Notes under the pieces: generated by a model
The model's input: only the letters and a program-made list of their open reading frames with translations
Told to the model about the DNA's origin: nothing
Databases searched by the model: none
In this document: positions 32,676 through 44,200 of the stretch, piece after piece
Position numbering within the stretch: position 1 is the stretch's first letter
How the letters are laid out: each line of letters starts with the position of its first letter
Origin: Adiantum capillus-veneris
Taxonomy: Eukaryota > Streptophyta > Polypodiopsida > Polypodiales > Pteridaceae
DNA length: 60,000 nucleotides
Assembly (NCBI GenBank): GCA_014529385.2
Contig: CM043954.1
Coordinates: forward strand, 4,839,306-4,899,305
Reading direction: 5' to 3'
Position numbers and translations under genes: made by a program

Positions 32676-33266
32676 AGACATCCTACGCATAGGATGTGTC
32701 AAGGGCACTTTTGGGCACAACCTCCAACATTTTTAATCATGCATATTTTTTGAATGACATTTACAAGCTATCTACCAAGTCTCATCACATTTGGACCAAA
32801 TTTGACCTCATATGCATGAAAAAACGCAAAGTTAGGGAATATAGGCAATAATGGGCCACAGACCTACCAAATCTTGTCCAAATCCCATGAAACTTGCACA
32901 ACACATTCACCAACACGTCAACAACCAATCTGTGTGGTCAGAAGCAAAAAATGATGAAATAGACATCCTACGCGTAGGATGTCTATTTGACTGTTTTGAC
33001 ATGCAAGGGATGTTTTATCATTCTAGATCCAATCACCTCATCCGGAGCCCATATATCAAGTTTGAAGCCATTGTAATCACTTTTGGCCCCCAACACCTTC
33101 AAGATACACTTTTTGAGCCCAAAAACACCACACAGAGCCTTACAAGCATCAAATCTTGTCCAAATTCAAATCCAAGAACATGGCCATGTTCCATAGGCCA
33201 AGGACAACCCACAGAACAAGTTTTATGTAATTTTGATGAAAAAGACATCCTACACGTAGGATGTCT
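32676..33266. repeat. 284-bp tandem array with the H palindrome, part 1
   Basis: Palindrome copies lie at 32676-32699 (three mismatches), 32961-32984 (perfect) and 33243-33266 (one mismatch), 285 and 282 bp apart. Shared unit text includes CAAATCTTGTCCAAATTC and GCCATGTTCCAT. The next copy is at 53565, 284 bp on when element C and one TSD copy are taken out. Confidence 0.85.
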
Positions 33267-33496
33267 CCAACATAAATTTAGCCTTCTGTGGAAAGAATGA
33301 CATCATGGGAGCCTATACCATGGTGCAATAAGCCCATGTACCAATTTTCAACCCATTTGGACATCAATTGCCACCTATGATGGACATTCTACCCAAATTG
33401 TGACCTAAAGCCTTAATCAGCCCAAAAATCAACTTTTTGATATCCAAATTCAAATCCGAGCATATAGCCATGTTCCATGAGCCATACACTACCAGC

Positions 33497-33500
33497 ATGT
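33497..33500. repeat. left TSD of element C (atgt)
   Basis: atgt directly before TGATGGGGG, repeated at 53535-53538 after GTCA. Confidence 0.8.
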
Positions 33501-34333
33501 TGATGGGGGCTTTTGACAAGCCAAGCTCCCATACCCCTCTTCTCTCGTCCCCACCCCATGAAAACCCCCTCTTAGGGAGGGAGTGATAAAAAGCATTGGA
33601 AAAAGTAAGAAACAACTAAAGTATGATTATGTAAATATATAAGAAAGGTAAAATAGGCCACCTCATGCCTGCGGGGTAGCCCATCCCCACCTTGCCTCCT
33701 TTTTCTTCACTATTGCCCCGTCGGGTGTCCCTTTTCCTCTTCTCCACTCAAAAGGTCAACCCCCTCTCTCTTCCCCCACTCCTTTCTCCTTTCTCTCTCC
33801 CCTCAAGCTACCCCACCTCTCACCAATAATGCATTATAACTCACCAATAATGCACCCTAACTCACATGCAACTTACCCTATCTTCCGAAATAGTATACCC
33901 CACCCCCTCTTTCTCTCTCCTATCATATCCCATGACCCAAATACCCCCCTCTCTCTCTAAAGGGTGCCATGTCTCTTGTCTTGTAGCTAAATAACCTCCC
34001 CCACACTCACACACACTCAGTTTCACTGAAAAAGGTTCCCACAGACCCATCCCCACCCGGTGGTTACCTGATTTTTCTTGTGTTCACACACATCTGCACA
34101 CAGATTCACCTCTGAACACACTCCCCTCTCTCCCCTCTTGTAATTACTTTATTCTCCATGTCACCTCTCACTTTTTTTCATCAACCCATCTCTCTCTCTT
34201 AGTATCTCTCTCATGAGACTGCTGTTCTGGCACATATACACACAGCCAGACAAGTGGGGCCCACAGTCACATGACCTATGTAGATAATGATTTCTTCATT
34301 TCTAAATTCTAGAATTTCTCCCCCCTCCTCCCC

Positions 34334-34342
34334 TATATAAAG
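34334..34342 (+). promoter_or_regulatory. TATA box of the C LTR
   Basis: TATATAAAG followed by GAGGGG; same sequence at 52783 in the 3' LTR. Confidence 0.6.
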
Positions 34343-34816
34343 AGGGGTCACCATCACACTAAAGACACACACAACATCACCAAAGAATACACTATGCACT
34401 GTGTGTGCCTAGTGCACACACACACACCCACACCATCACCATCACCGCAATCACCATGCTTGTCTTGAGCATGACCTCTACACCCTTGGGTATGGAAGAT
34501 GAAGGGCAACTAAATGAAGGATGATGGCCATAATCCTCGTGCGAGTCTTCGCCATCAACTCCCACCTATCCGCCATGTGCTCTACCACTCTCTCCCTTCT
34601 CATTCCCCTACCCTATGCTCCCCATTTCATCGCCTAATTCTCTAAATAAAGCTTGAGGTTTTGTGAGTATGTTTTCTTGCAATGTTTTGCCCATGTGAGG
34701 TGTACAGAATCGCCACCTAGTCTTGTGTTTTGGAGTGAGTTTGTGTATGTGTGAAGGGTGTGCGGATTCGCCATCCTTTTGTGATGCCTAAGTACTAAGC
34801 CGCTATACCCCCTCCC

Positions 34817-34819
<3 letters not shown>

Positions 34820-34868
<49 letters not shown>
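34820..34868. repeat. (CT)n microsatellite, C 5' LTR
   Basis: Pure CT run, followed by CACTCTCACT imperfect units. Confidence 0.95.
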
Positions 34869-34874
<6 letters not shown>

Positions 34875-34972
34875 ACTCTCACTTGATCTCATTCCCTTTC
34901 CTTTTCATCATTACTCCCAAGCATCCATCTCTCTTGGATGAAAACTTTGTTATGGTGGTGTGTTGTTTGCGT

Positions 34973-35000
34973 CCTAGCCGCTGAAGCTAAGTGGTGCCCC
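34973..35000 (+). promoter_or_regulatory. U5 hairpin and PBS-like motif in the C LTR
   Basis: GCGTCCTAGC precedes a short stem (TAGC with GCTA) and then TGGTGCCCC, 95 bp before the LTR end. The stem is weaker than in A and D. Confidence 0.4.
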
Positions 35001-35095
35001 CCCTGTTTGCTTTACCATGACAGGCTCGAGGCGCGCCATTCGGTCCCCGGTGTTTTAGAGGCCATCGGGGTTCGGGGTTCGCTTTGCTCTCGTCA

Positions 35096-35110
35096 TTTGG
35101 TGCCCCCACT
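35096..35110 (+). other. primer-binding site of element C
   Basis: TTTGGTGCCCCCACT follows GTCA directly. Confidence 0.7.
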
Positions 35111-35168
35111 GAGGATCTTTTCATGAAACCCTTCAATTTACAAGACTGAAACCCCTAAACTATTGTGA

Positions 35169-35432
35169 ATGGATGAATGGCTAGCAGGATTTTCTAATTG
35201 GACGACAGAAGAAGAAGTGCTCCAAGCACAACTAGACGAACTCCGCATCTCCATCGAAGCTCGAGTGCCAGGCATAATGGTAATCGATTTGCAGTGGGAG
35301 AGTCAACCAACACGCAAAACCCAGTGGATATACATAGGCCAAGTGCCAAGAAGAAGAAGGAGAAGGTCGCAACCATGTCCGCAACCTACAACCAACCCAC
35401 AACAACAAAATGGAAGGAGCTCTACACAATAG
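35169..35432 (+). CDS. element C: pre-gag frame of unknown function
   Basis: An 87-codon ATG frame. The N-terminal half is acidic and helical (TTEEEVLQAQLDELRISIEA); the second half is basic (PRRRRRRSQ) and then P/Q-rich. No relation to the A pre-gag ORF was seen. It could be real or chance. Confidence 0.3.
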   Translation: MDEWLAGFSNWTTEEEVLQAQLDELRISIEARVPGIMVIDLQWESQPTRKTQWIYIGQVPRRRRRRSQPCPQPTTNPQQQNGRSSTQ

Positions 35433-35634
35433 AGAATCAACACTATTCTACTTTGAGAATCGGGTAACTCAAGTCACCGAGGTAATTATCACAGTCAGTT
35501 TTCAAGTCGCACCTGATGCTGCAGCACAGATAACGGAAGCATTGGCTTACACTCTCACTAGAGAAACTAGGGATCTACTGAGTTTGTTTCAGGAAAGAAC
35601 ACCACCCTCTCCCACAAGCTTGGACAGTGACTAA
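35410..35634 (+). CDS. element C: small frame in first micro-ORF position
   Basis: A 74-codon frame in the place where A and D have the first of two micro-ORFs. The match to the family is weak: a VIITVSFQ strand and an LLSLF segment, but no clear G-x-x-R-x-x-E. It may be a diverged copy. Confidence 0.35.
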   Translation: MEGALHNRESTLFYFENRVTQVTEVIITVSFQVAPDAAAQITEALAYTLTRETRDLLSLFQERTPPSPTSLDSD

Positions 35635-35651
35635 GCACCTCTAAGCTTCAC

Positions 35652-35864
35652 ATGAATCAGTACAACCTACCTCAAGACAGATCACACATACCAACACGTG
35701 TACGCTCAATCAAGGTAATACTGGATTTTAAGGCTCACTACCAGCACGTCATTGACACCATGCTGGGTGGGGAGCGATTTTTTGAGGTTCTGGCATCAGA
35801 TCAACCATTTGTCCTACCTTTGGTACAAGGCAATGTACCGTTTGAAGTTTTAATCTACTCCTAG
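35652..35864 (+). CDS. element C: micro-ORF of the shared 70-codon family
   Basis: A 70-codon frame with LGGERFFEVLAS, QPFVLPLV and VPFEVLIYS matching the family pattern of the A and D micro-ORFs in the same spacing. Its stop is at the same distance from the conserved core. It lies just before the truncated gag. Confidence 0.55.
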   Translation: MNQYNLPQDRSHIPTRVRSIKVILDFKAHYQHVIDTMLGGERFFEVLASDQPFVLPLVQGNVPFEVLIYS

Positions 35865-35938
35865 TATAAGAGGGTATACACGCCTCCTTGTAAAGAAGAA
35901 AAAAACTTTTGCAAGTTAAGCAGTGTGTCTTTCTAGCC

Positions 35939-38036
35939 GCTTCTCAAGGAGAAGGTGAAAGGTAGATTCCCGGCTACGTACGAGTTAGCCGTTGAGATTG
36001 CTCGCCTTAAAGACAAGAAGCTGCGAATGAAAGCCAAAGAAACTGAGTCAACAGAATCAGGAACATCGTGTCGACCAGCAACTACCACAATCACCATTCC
36101 ACCACCACCACCGGCTCTTGGGGTAAGAGATGACCAACAAGATATGTTGGCCCATATTACTGACCAACTGCAGAATTTGTCTGTCCACTTAATACAACAA
36201 GGGAGGAGTCAAGAAAGAGATCAAGACCCTGGAAGAGCACGACGATAAAACAGGGAGTATCATTGCTACAACTGCGGAGAAGACGGTCACGGTATGTACT
36301 ACTGTCCCAAACCACGACAAAACTATAATAGAGGAGGTAGGAGGAACCAATTGTCACCCCCTAGAGAAAGAACACCCCCACCCCAAGCACCACCCCCACC
36401 AACACAAATTCTACATCCACCCTAGACACCACTACAAGCATCCATCCCACCTCTTCCACCAGCCCCACCACCTGATCGCCCTGTAAACATCATAAGGCTA
36501 GAAGAGAAAGGAAAAGCCATAGTAGTGGATCCACCTAGAGCAAAGGAGAGGGACAAGGGTAAGGAGAAGGTAACCTTTTTAGAACCACTTGAATCCATGA
36601 TTGTGAAAAGAGCTAGGAGGGAGAAAGCTACACAATAAGATGATGAGAGAAGCATGAGAGGAGAAACTAGCAAGAGGCCATCCAGGCCACGACGGAAATT
36701 GGGCATCACCGACTTCCAGCTAGGGGAAAGTTCTAAGCCCTATGATCTAACATTGGATGTGGCAGAGTAAGGACCGAAGATTACATAGCCACAGCTGCTA
36801 CATCTTGCACCAAAAGTAAGGCGACAATGGTCTAAAATGGTAAGTACAAGACGCTCCAAAACAAAGGTAGCCGGAGCAATTTCGGGATGCAACATGGATG
36901 ACATCCTTCCAATTGTCGACGTAAACATAAAAGGAAAGAGGGTTGGAAACACCTACATTGATGGAGGTGCACAAATCTGTGTAATGAGCGAAGCTATGAT
37001 GCTTCAATTAGGGCTCAAGGTTGATAGGCCTTCTCCATGCAAGGCAAAGATGGCAAACAACGCAAAAGTAAAGTGTGTGGGTGTGGTAAGTGCTGTGAAA
37101 ATCAAAGCTTTCAACACTGAGGTAGAGGTAGATGTTTTTGTAATGCCTACTAAGGGGGAGGGCTATCCACTAATTTTGGGAAGGCCATGGTTGATGGCCA
37201 TGAAGGCAAAACAGGACTGGGGTACTGGCCTTCTACGCATGACCGGTAAGAAAGGGGAGACAATCTACTACGACATGAGGATTGGCAAGCAGAAGCAAAT
37301 GAATCTGGAAACATCGGCAGATGAAACCACTAGCGAATCTTCCAATTCTGAGGAGGAGACCACATCCACCGACGAAAGTGACAGTTCCATTGATGTGATG
37401 GGTATCATTATGAAGGATCCACAAAAGGTAAGCACAACTGGTGATCCATCACCAAAAGGGAAACCCAATGAAGAGGAGAGAAAATCACCTGGCCTAGGAG
37501 GAAGTAGGTTGAAGGGTATGTTGTCTACGGAATTAACACTTGAGGAGAAAGATAGTTTTTTGCAAATGTTGATGGGATTTTCTAACCTGTTCATTGACAA
37601 CTATGAAAGAATCACAGGCATTACAGTGGTGGAACATCATATTAAGCTGAAGGAAGGGGTAAAACCAGTTGTGCAAAAGCTACGACGATTGGGAGTCATA
37701 CAAGAAAAGGCACTCTTGGCCGAGGTAAGGAAACTGCTGGAGGCGGGATTCATCTATCCTGTAGAAAACTCAGAATGGGTGTCACCCATAGTGGTGACAC
37801 CTAAAAAGAATGGTAAGTGGAGGGTTTGTGTTGACTACAAACCACTAAATGCAGCTACAAAGAGAGACCACTTTCCTCTCCCTTTCTTGGATGAAATTCT
37901 GAATGAAGTAGCGGGTTTTGAATGTTATACCGTTGATAGCCGTTTTTCGGCTCTTTGTAATTGTCACAGTGAGTTACCTCACCCTACCAAATTCACCCAA
38001 ACACTGTGGCTATCCCTACCATTTCACTGTACATAG
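35939..38036 (+). pseudogene. gag-pol: element C: truncated gag, protease and RT N-terminus
   Basis: Reading begins with LLKEKVKGRFPATYELAVEIA, which matches the second half of Gag in A (LLREKVKSKFP); the capsid N-terminal half is deleted. Zinc knuckle CYNCGEDGHGMYYC at 36264-36305. In-frame stops lie at 36246, 36423, 36639, 36768 and 36786. The protease has YIDGGAQICVMSE (D at 36960), with G instead of S/T in the active site, and ILGRPWLM. RT follows to FECYTV at 37933, where D is inserted; the last 34 codons to 38036 are LTR sequence of D. Confidence 0.85.
37930..37933. repeat. left TSD of element D (ccgt)
   Basis: ccgt before TGATAGCC and again at 49269-49272 after CCTCA. Joining across D restores the RT motif YTVCDGYSGYF of C. 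Confidence 0.88.
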
Positions 38037-39640
38037 GCGTGCGTGAGTCACGGGACTTTTCCCATATCTTCTTAAAAAACCCTCAATTAGCTAGTCATTG
38101 GGCTAGTTGAGCCAAAAAAATAAAAATAAATAAAAAATATAAGTATATTATGGCTCATGCGTATGTAAATATTTCTTTGTATATAGGGCCTAAATAAAAG
38201 ATTTTTTCATAATTATTTTGGTATTTATTTAAATATTTCTACCTAGGTGTGTGTTATTTATGCTCTGTACATTGCCTCACCATTACCACAATTTTTCTTA
38301 CCATTTTTCATATTCTTTATTCCATATAGAAATATTTTCATGTAAGCTTCTCTTATATTTGGTGTAACTCCACCCCAACAAAAATCCAAGAAAACTAGTT
38401 TTATTTATGTGTATATTTTTTCACTATTGTGATTTTTCCCTTCCTACATCTATTTTGTTTTTTTTTAGAACACCAAAAATATTTATCTTTTTATGGTAGC
38501 CTCATAATGAGAGAGATTTCTTTTGACCCCTTTATATTTTTTCCACTTATATTATTTATATTTGACATGTACATATTTTTTAGACCCCTCAATATTTGAT
38601 TTTTTTAGTTGTACTATTCACTTATATCATAATCTCAATAATATCTTCAATTATAGACCTACCAAATAAGGTCAAGGGTAGGTGGCATGCATACATGCAC
38701 TATGGAGGGCTCACTCTTGGAGGTATTCAAAAGAATCATCCAAAGAAGGACCCCACAAGGACCTTGTGCAGTGGAAAAAAACGGTCGGTTTTGCTGAATT
38801 TTTAAAGTTCACTTGCTCTCCGAATTTGAAAAGGTAATACAAACAAAAGTTGTAGCTCGTGGGCTGAACTTTTGCCTCAAATTTTTTCATATTTTTTTGA
38901 GCTACGAGCTGTGAGCTGTGAGCTATGATTTTATTAGTGGACCCGAGTTTTCCCATGCTATGCAGCCACACTCTCTCTTCCACTTTATCATTTTCCTCTT
39001 TCACACACACTTCTCCACTCATCATCCCCTCCTCTCTCACCACTCCTCTCTGCACCCTACTCACCTTCTCCTCAACCTTGAAGAATAAGAGAAACCATGG
39101 TGAACTCATACCTCCCACACACAATTCCATTCCAAAATTGACCACCTAGTCTCATTTTTCCTCCTCCAATTTACCGATATCTATCAAAAAAACCACAAAA
39201 TTCAGCCTCTTCTCTTAAAAGACAGCATCATGGTGGTTGATTACTCAGCTTCAATTACCTTGTCTCTCAAGGAAGGTCAAGAGTGGAAAAAAAAATTTAC
39301 CGTCAAAGCTAGTGGACCGTCAACAAGCGTCAAAATTGGTCCTACTCAAGACACTTGGAGCATCAACCTTGTAAGAAATCCACCTTTTCTTACCTCTTAA
39401 GAGTTTTTCTTCCTTATTTGTATCCTACATGGATACTCCCATTGTAAATATCCAATTCCATTTGTAAATTAATACTAACTCTACTAACACTAACCCACTA
39501 TGAAAAGTCCTATCACCTCCATTTCTCTCCTCTCTCTTTCCCCACCAACTTCTTGATAATTCCAAGCAAAAGAAATTAGATAAATTGCTGAAAATCTAAC
39601 CCAACCATGGTTAGAGGAGTAACCCTAGCCTTCAAAATTG

Positions 39641-39650
39641 CTATAAAAGG
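39641..39650 (+). promoter_or_regulatory. TATA box of the D LTR
   Basis: CTATAAAAGG, the same in the 3' LTR near 48263. Confidence 0.6.
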
Positions 39651-40302
39651 AGGGTGTAGCTAGCACAAAAAGGAGCCATAAGCAAGAGCACTATGCTATA
39701 GCTTGAGAAGCCAAGCTCAACCTCTCTAGAAGGAGCTCTTGAGTGGAAGCTCATTGTCTTATGCATGTGCATGTGTTGTAATAGGGGATTAGCAAGGGAA
39801 CCCTATGCCATTGTAAGAGAGAGAGTGATCATTCAATTGAGAGTAGGAAATCTATCATTTCTCCTACTAGTGTAAGCCCAACATTTGCTGAATCAAGGAG
39901 GGTGGATTTGGACTAAGCTTGGATATTTTGTCTCCCTTCCAACGTGAAGTAATGGAAAACAATGATGCGTAAGTGTCTTGGTGTTTTTTGTTAAGTTCTT
40001 GATAGCTTGTCTCTGGTGTTGTCATCAATCTAGCCATAAATCCCACATACTGTAAGAGGGCGACAGGGTGGAGAGGACTCCCCTGGCTGTAAGACAGTGA
40101 TTGGGGTGGCTTTTCTTGTGATGTGTTGTGGTGAAATTTACGCAAGCTATGTTGAACAAATACTAATTTCACTTTGATTTGTCATGACACATTTATAAGA
40201 AGGTATTAATGCAACAAGAACCCCCTCCCCCTTTCTCTCTCTTTCTTAAATATATAGTTGTGTTTGCTTGATCATTGCCGATACGTTTCAAAGCAGCCCG
40301 AG

Positions 40303-40303
<1 letters not shown>

Positions 40304-40377
<74 letters not shown>
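40304..40377. repeat. (CT)n microsatellite, D 5' LTR
   Basis: About 37 pure CT units. Confidence 0.95.
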
Positions 40378-40380
<3 letters not shown>

Positions 40381-40472
40381 TTTTAGTGTGTGAGAGTGTT
40401 CCATTGGTGTTAGGGTTAGTGTAAATTCCTTGCTTGTTTGTGGGTTGCTCTAACGATTCTCCTCTTTTGCGT

Positions 40473-40503
40473 CCTAGTTCTCTCTTAAACTAGGTGGTGC
40501 CCC
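40473..40503 (+). promoter_or_regulatory. U5 hairpin and PBS-like motif in the D LTR
   Basis: CCTAGTT pairs with AACTAGG over an 8-base loop and is followed by TGGTGCCCC, 136 bp before the LTR end. Confidence 0.5.
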
Positions 40504-40641
40504 TTGTGTAGTTGGGATTTGCCTGTGGGTTTGTTGTTTTGGTTTGTGTTGTGTTGTACCCCAGCCCCATTGAGCAGCATGGGAGCCTTGAAGGGTGTCT
40601 AGAGGTTTCTCTTCTTGTTGCCCGCCCCGGACCGCCTCAAA

Positions 40642-40655
40642 TTGGTGCCCCCACG
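40642..40655 (+). other. primer-binding site of element D
   Basis: TTGGTGCCCCCACG two bases after the LTR. Confidence 0.72.
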
Positions 40656-40713
40656 AAGGACGGCTTGTGTATTTTTGTGTAGAATCAACCTTTAGCATAG
40701 TCAAGTAGTTTGC

Positions 40714-40926
40714 ATGAATCACGAAAATTTGTATGATCCCTTCATTCCCATTGCAAGGCAAAATGTACACATAATTGTTAGTACTAAGTTGCAATTTCAA
40801 CGTGTCATTCGTAGAATTTTAGGTCCTCTTAGGTTGGCCGAGATAAACGCTTCAGTAAATACTTTTATTTTGCCTCTCATTTGGTACGACCTTAGTTTGG
40901 ACGTCTATATTTTTGTTTTGTTTTAA
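40714..40926 (+). CDS. element D: micro-ORF, ARQxVHII type
   Basis: An intact 70-codon frame, close to the A frame at 15639 (ARQNVHIIVSTKL, ILGPLRLAEINAS, FILPL, LDVYIFVLF). The similarity at protein level between elements whose LTRs share no obvious sequence is a sign of coding constraint. It is the first of the pair here and the second in A. Confidence 0.65.
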   Translation: MNHENLYDPFIPIARQNVHIIVSTKLQFQRVIRRILGPLRLAEINASVNTFILPLIWYDLSLDVYIFVLF

Positions 40927-40947
40927 GCATTAGGTCATGCATAGACC

Positions 40948-41166
40948 ATGGATAATGGCCCAGGAATAGAGGTTTTCCCCTTCCATTTCACTCCACACAT
41001 TAGAATAAACATTGCAATTAGTAGGAAAATCCATTTTCAACAACGTATGGTGTTCATGTTTGGTGCCCAAAGAGTAGGAGAAATTCTCGCATCACCAAAC
41101 CCTGTCATCCTACCTCTTATTGATTATCATAGGTCGTTTGATGTGAATATCTTTATTTTGTTGTAG
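40948..41166 (+). CDS. element D: micro-ORF, FQQR type
   Basis: An intact 72-codon frame matching A at 15420 (ISRKIHFQQRMVF, FGAQRVGEILASPNP, ILPLIDY, FDVNIFILL). It ends 84 bp before the gag ATG. It also shares the general pattern of its neighbour. Confidence 0.65.
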   Translation: MDNGPGIEVFPFHFTPHIRINIAISRKIHFQQRMVFMFGAQRVGEILASPNPVILPLIDYHRSFDVNIFILL

Positions 41167-41250
41167 AATAGATTGCAAGCTAGATACATTATTGTGTAAA
41201 TCTTTTTAAGAAAGAAAAACAAAAACGGGTGTCACTTTGAAATCAATTCA

Positions 41251-44200
41251 ATGGAAAGCCAATGCCAAATGTCTGGGTATCCTCTTTTCTTTGGAGAGCC
41301 TGGAGAGGATGCTGAATTATTTTTAGCGAATTTCAAGATGTCTTGCCGTATCAAGAGGATAATAACTGATCAAGAACGTGTAGAAATGTTTGAGGTGGTC
41401 CTTAGGAAAGATGCTAGCACTTGGTTTGACTCTTTGCCTGAGGAAGTTAAGGGGAATTACACAGAAGTTTTGAATCATTTCAAGAAATACTTTTTTGATC
41501 CCCAAAACACTCAAAAATTATGGCAAGACATTGTTTCTCATAAGCAAAAAGACTTAGATGACTACTACTTGTACAAGCAAGAGTTTCTACGTCTTTGGGC
41601 TCTATGGATACGAAATGTTGCTAACCCTGGTGATGGTGCAGAATTTCTAAAGAAGGAGAGGTTCATAGCCGGACTCTTTCTTGACCTTAAGGTAAAAGTT
41701 GAGGCGGGTGCACCTGCTACCTTTGATGCAGCTGAAACTAGGGCTGCTGAGAAATATAGGAAACTCAAGTGCTTAAGGGGAGAGGTTCCAATAGAAGGTC
41801 TTAGACCCAAAGGTAAGTCACAAGCATCCACATCGAGGGAGCTTCCTGAGGTAACGGCGGAAGTAATTGAGAAGTTAAACGAATCTTTAAGCAGCCTGTC
41901 AATTCACCTTGCACAAGCTGTAGGTCCAAAGGGACAAGCAAAGAAGTCTGAAGAGCGAGATCCACGACCTAGGAGAGTCTTGCAATGTTGGAATTGCGGA
42001 GAGTCTGGACATGGGATGTATAATTGTCCTTGGCCCCGTGGGGAGCCAGGGAGACCTAACTTGAATTACCCAGTGATGAATGCAGGTGAAGGAACTGGTC
42101 AACAACCAAGGCTTCTACAAAGACCAAATGGACCAAGACCACCTCCACAAGGGGTAGAAGGAGTTCCACCTTTGCCAGATCCAAATGTGCATGTGGTAGA
42201 GGTGACAAACTCAAATGAGGTTGACATGGAAGCAAATGGCATTAAGCGTGGCCGAGGAAAAGGTAAAGAGAAAGAGGGTGTCCCATCACAGAGTGACCAT
42301 GGACAAGGCAAGAAGGCAAAGGAGACCAAGGAAGCTAAGAGGACTCGACGTCGTATCAATCTCCAAGACTTCCCTCTTGGACATGGTATGGCTCCATACA
42401 ACCTGTTGGAAGACATGCGAGGTAAGGGTCCTGATATCTCATGGCCTCAGTTTCTTGCATTATGCCCACAAGTTAGGAGGGATTTAACAAAGGCAGTTAG
42501 CACTAGGAGAAAGGTAAAAGAGAGTTTTCATGTTGTAAAAATTGCACATGCTGAAATGAACGAGGATATTACACTTGTGCTAGATTGTTACATAAAAGGA
42601 AGATTGGTTAGGAAAGGTCTAGTGGATGGGGGTGCACAAATTTGCATCATGACCGAAGGGCTCATGCAAAGACTAGGCATGCACATCCATGAGACACCTG
42701 AAATCAAAGTGAAAATGGCAAACAATAGCAAGGCTAGGTGCGTAGGCATTTGTAAAAATGTTTTTGTGGAGGCCTTTGGCATTAAGAAGGCAGTGGATTT
42801 CTATGTCATGTCTACCAAGGGAAATGGTTACCCATTTATCCTAGGAAGACCATGGCTAATGAAAATGCGAGCTTTGCAGGATTGGGAGAGTGGAAAGCTA
42901 ATTTGTAGGAATGACAATCACAAGAAGGTTGTCTTTGACATGAAGGAGCAACGCCAAGAGGAGCTCCATGAAGAATTATCTCGAAGTGAGACGGAAGAAG
43001 ATTGGACTGAAAACACTTCAGAAGAAGAAAGTAGCGGCAGCATTACTGAAGAGGAGTCCTCCATTGAAGTCATGGGGGTAAGGTTTAAGCCAAACAACCA
43101 GGAGACCTCTTCTCAAGGTTTGGAAGAGGTAGGTTCCCAAGAGAACCAAAAGGTGGAAGATGAAGGACTGTTAGAAGGTATGTTGTCTACAACACTTACA
43201 AAGGATGAAAGAGAGGAGTTCAAATGTGTGCTAAGGAAATTTCCGAGGCTTTTTGCTAAAGACTACACCGATGTGCGTGGAGTAGATGTTGTTCAACACA
43301 AGATTGAGTTGAAGCCAGAGGCCACACCTAAGGCTCAAAAGCTACGAAGGCTAGGAGTCATTAAGGAGCAGGCTCTACTCAAGGAGGTAAGAAAGCTTCT
43401 AGCAGCAGGTTTCATTTATCCAGTGGAGAATTCAGAGTGGGTCTCTCCCGTTGTTGTCACTCCTAAGAAAAACAGCAAGTGGAGGGTGTGTGTGGATTAT
43501 CGTCCACTTAATGAGGCAACAAAAAGAGATCACTTTCCCCTCCCATTTCAGGATGAGATACTAAATGAAGTAGCTGGTCATGAGAAGTACACTGTGTGTG
43601 ATGGCTACTCGGGTTACTTTCAAATAGGTATCGCATTGGAGGATCAATTGAAAACAACCTTTATCACTCCTTGGGGTTGTTATGCTTTTAGAGTCATGCC
43701 ATTTGGCCTGACAAATGCTCCTGCAACTTTCCAACGCTTCATGAACATGGTGTTTCAAGCATTCTTTGGAAAGTCCATTAGGGTTTTTATTGATGATTTT
43801 TGCATTTATAGCTCAAAATCATTGCATCTACAAAGGGTAGAAGAAGGTTTAAAGAAGCTCTATGACATGGGAGGTCAACTCAACCCCGACAAGTGTCACA
43901 TAGCTGAGGATGAAGTGATCTTGCTTGGTCACAAGGTTTCCTGTAAAGGCATTGAGGTGGATCCTTCAAAGGAAAAGGCTCTTATTGAGCTCCCCTCACC
44001 CAAGAATCTCAAAGAGGTCATATCATTCATTCAAAAAGTGAAGTATATGTCATGATTTATTCACTTAGCTTCGGAGTTGCTTCATCCTTTGCAAAATTTG
44101 ACACAACAAGTAGAATTTGCATGGTCTGATGAGCTTGAAGAGTATTTTTGTAACATTAAAGTCATTTTGTCAGAGCTACCAACACTCATGCCTCCTTGTT

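Larger units (their letters stand above)
30902..33500 (+). other. element H: 3' non-coding region and start of the 284-bp array
   Basis: No gene. A G-rich tract AGGAGGGGGGGAGG at 31070-31083 resembles the H polypurine tract. The DNA after it has TATA-like stretches (near 31260 and 31340) and could be the remains of an LTR, though no pair was found. From 32640 on a tandem repeat of about 284 bp begins, with the H palindrome in each unit. Confidence 0.5.
33501..35095 (+). repeat. 5' LTR of element C
   Basis: TGATGGGGGCTTTT to CTCTCGTCA, 1595 bp. TATATAAAG is at 34334-34342, a CT microsatellite at 34820-34868, and the U5 hairpin with TGGTGCCCC at 34973-35000. Confidence 0.92.
37934..40639 (+). 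repeat. 5' LTR of element D
   Basis: TGATAGCCG to GACCGCCTCA, 2706 bp. It is AT-rich in the first kilobase. TATA-like CTATAAAAGG is at 39641-39650, the CT microsatellite at 40304-40377 and the U5 hairpin at 40473-40503. Small frames on either strand (for example 38711-39145) recur in the 3' LTR only because the LTR is duplicated. Confidence 0.92.

Noticed and set aside
33862-34056. Small minus-strand frames repeated at 52311-52505 and 34211/52660
   Set aside because: They are within the C LTR pair, in CT- and CA-rich DNA, and look like chance frames.
38711-39145. A 144-codon minus-strand frame that recurs almost unchanged at 47332-47766
   Set aside because: Both copies lie in the two LTRs of element D; the duplication is the LTR pair, and there is no sign of coding constraint.
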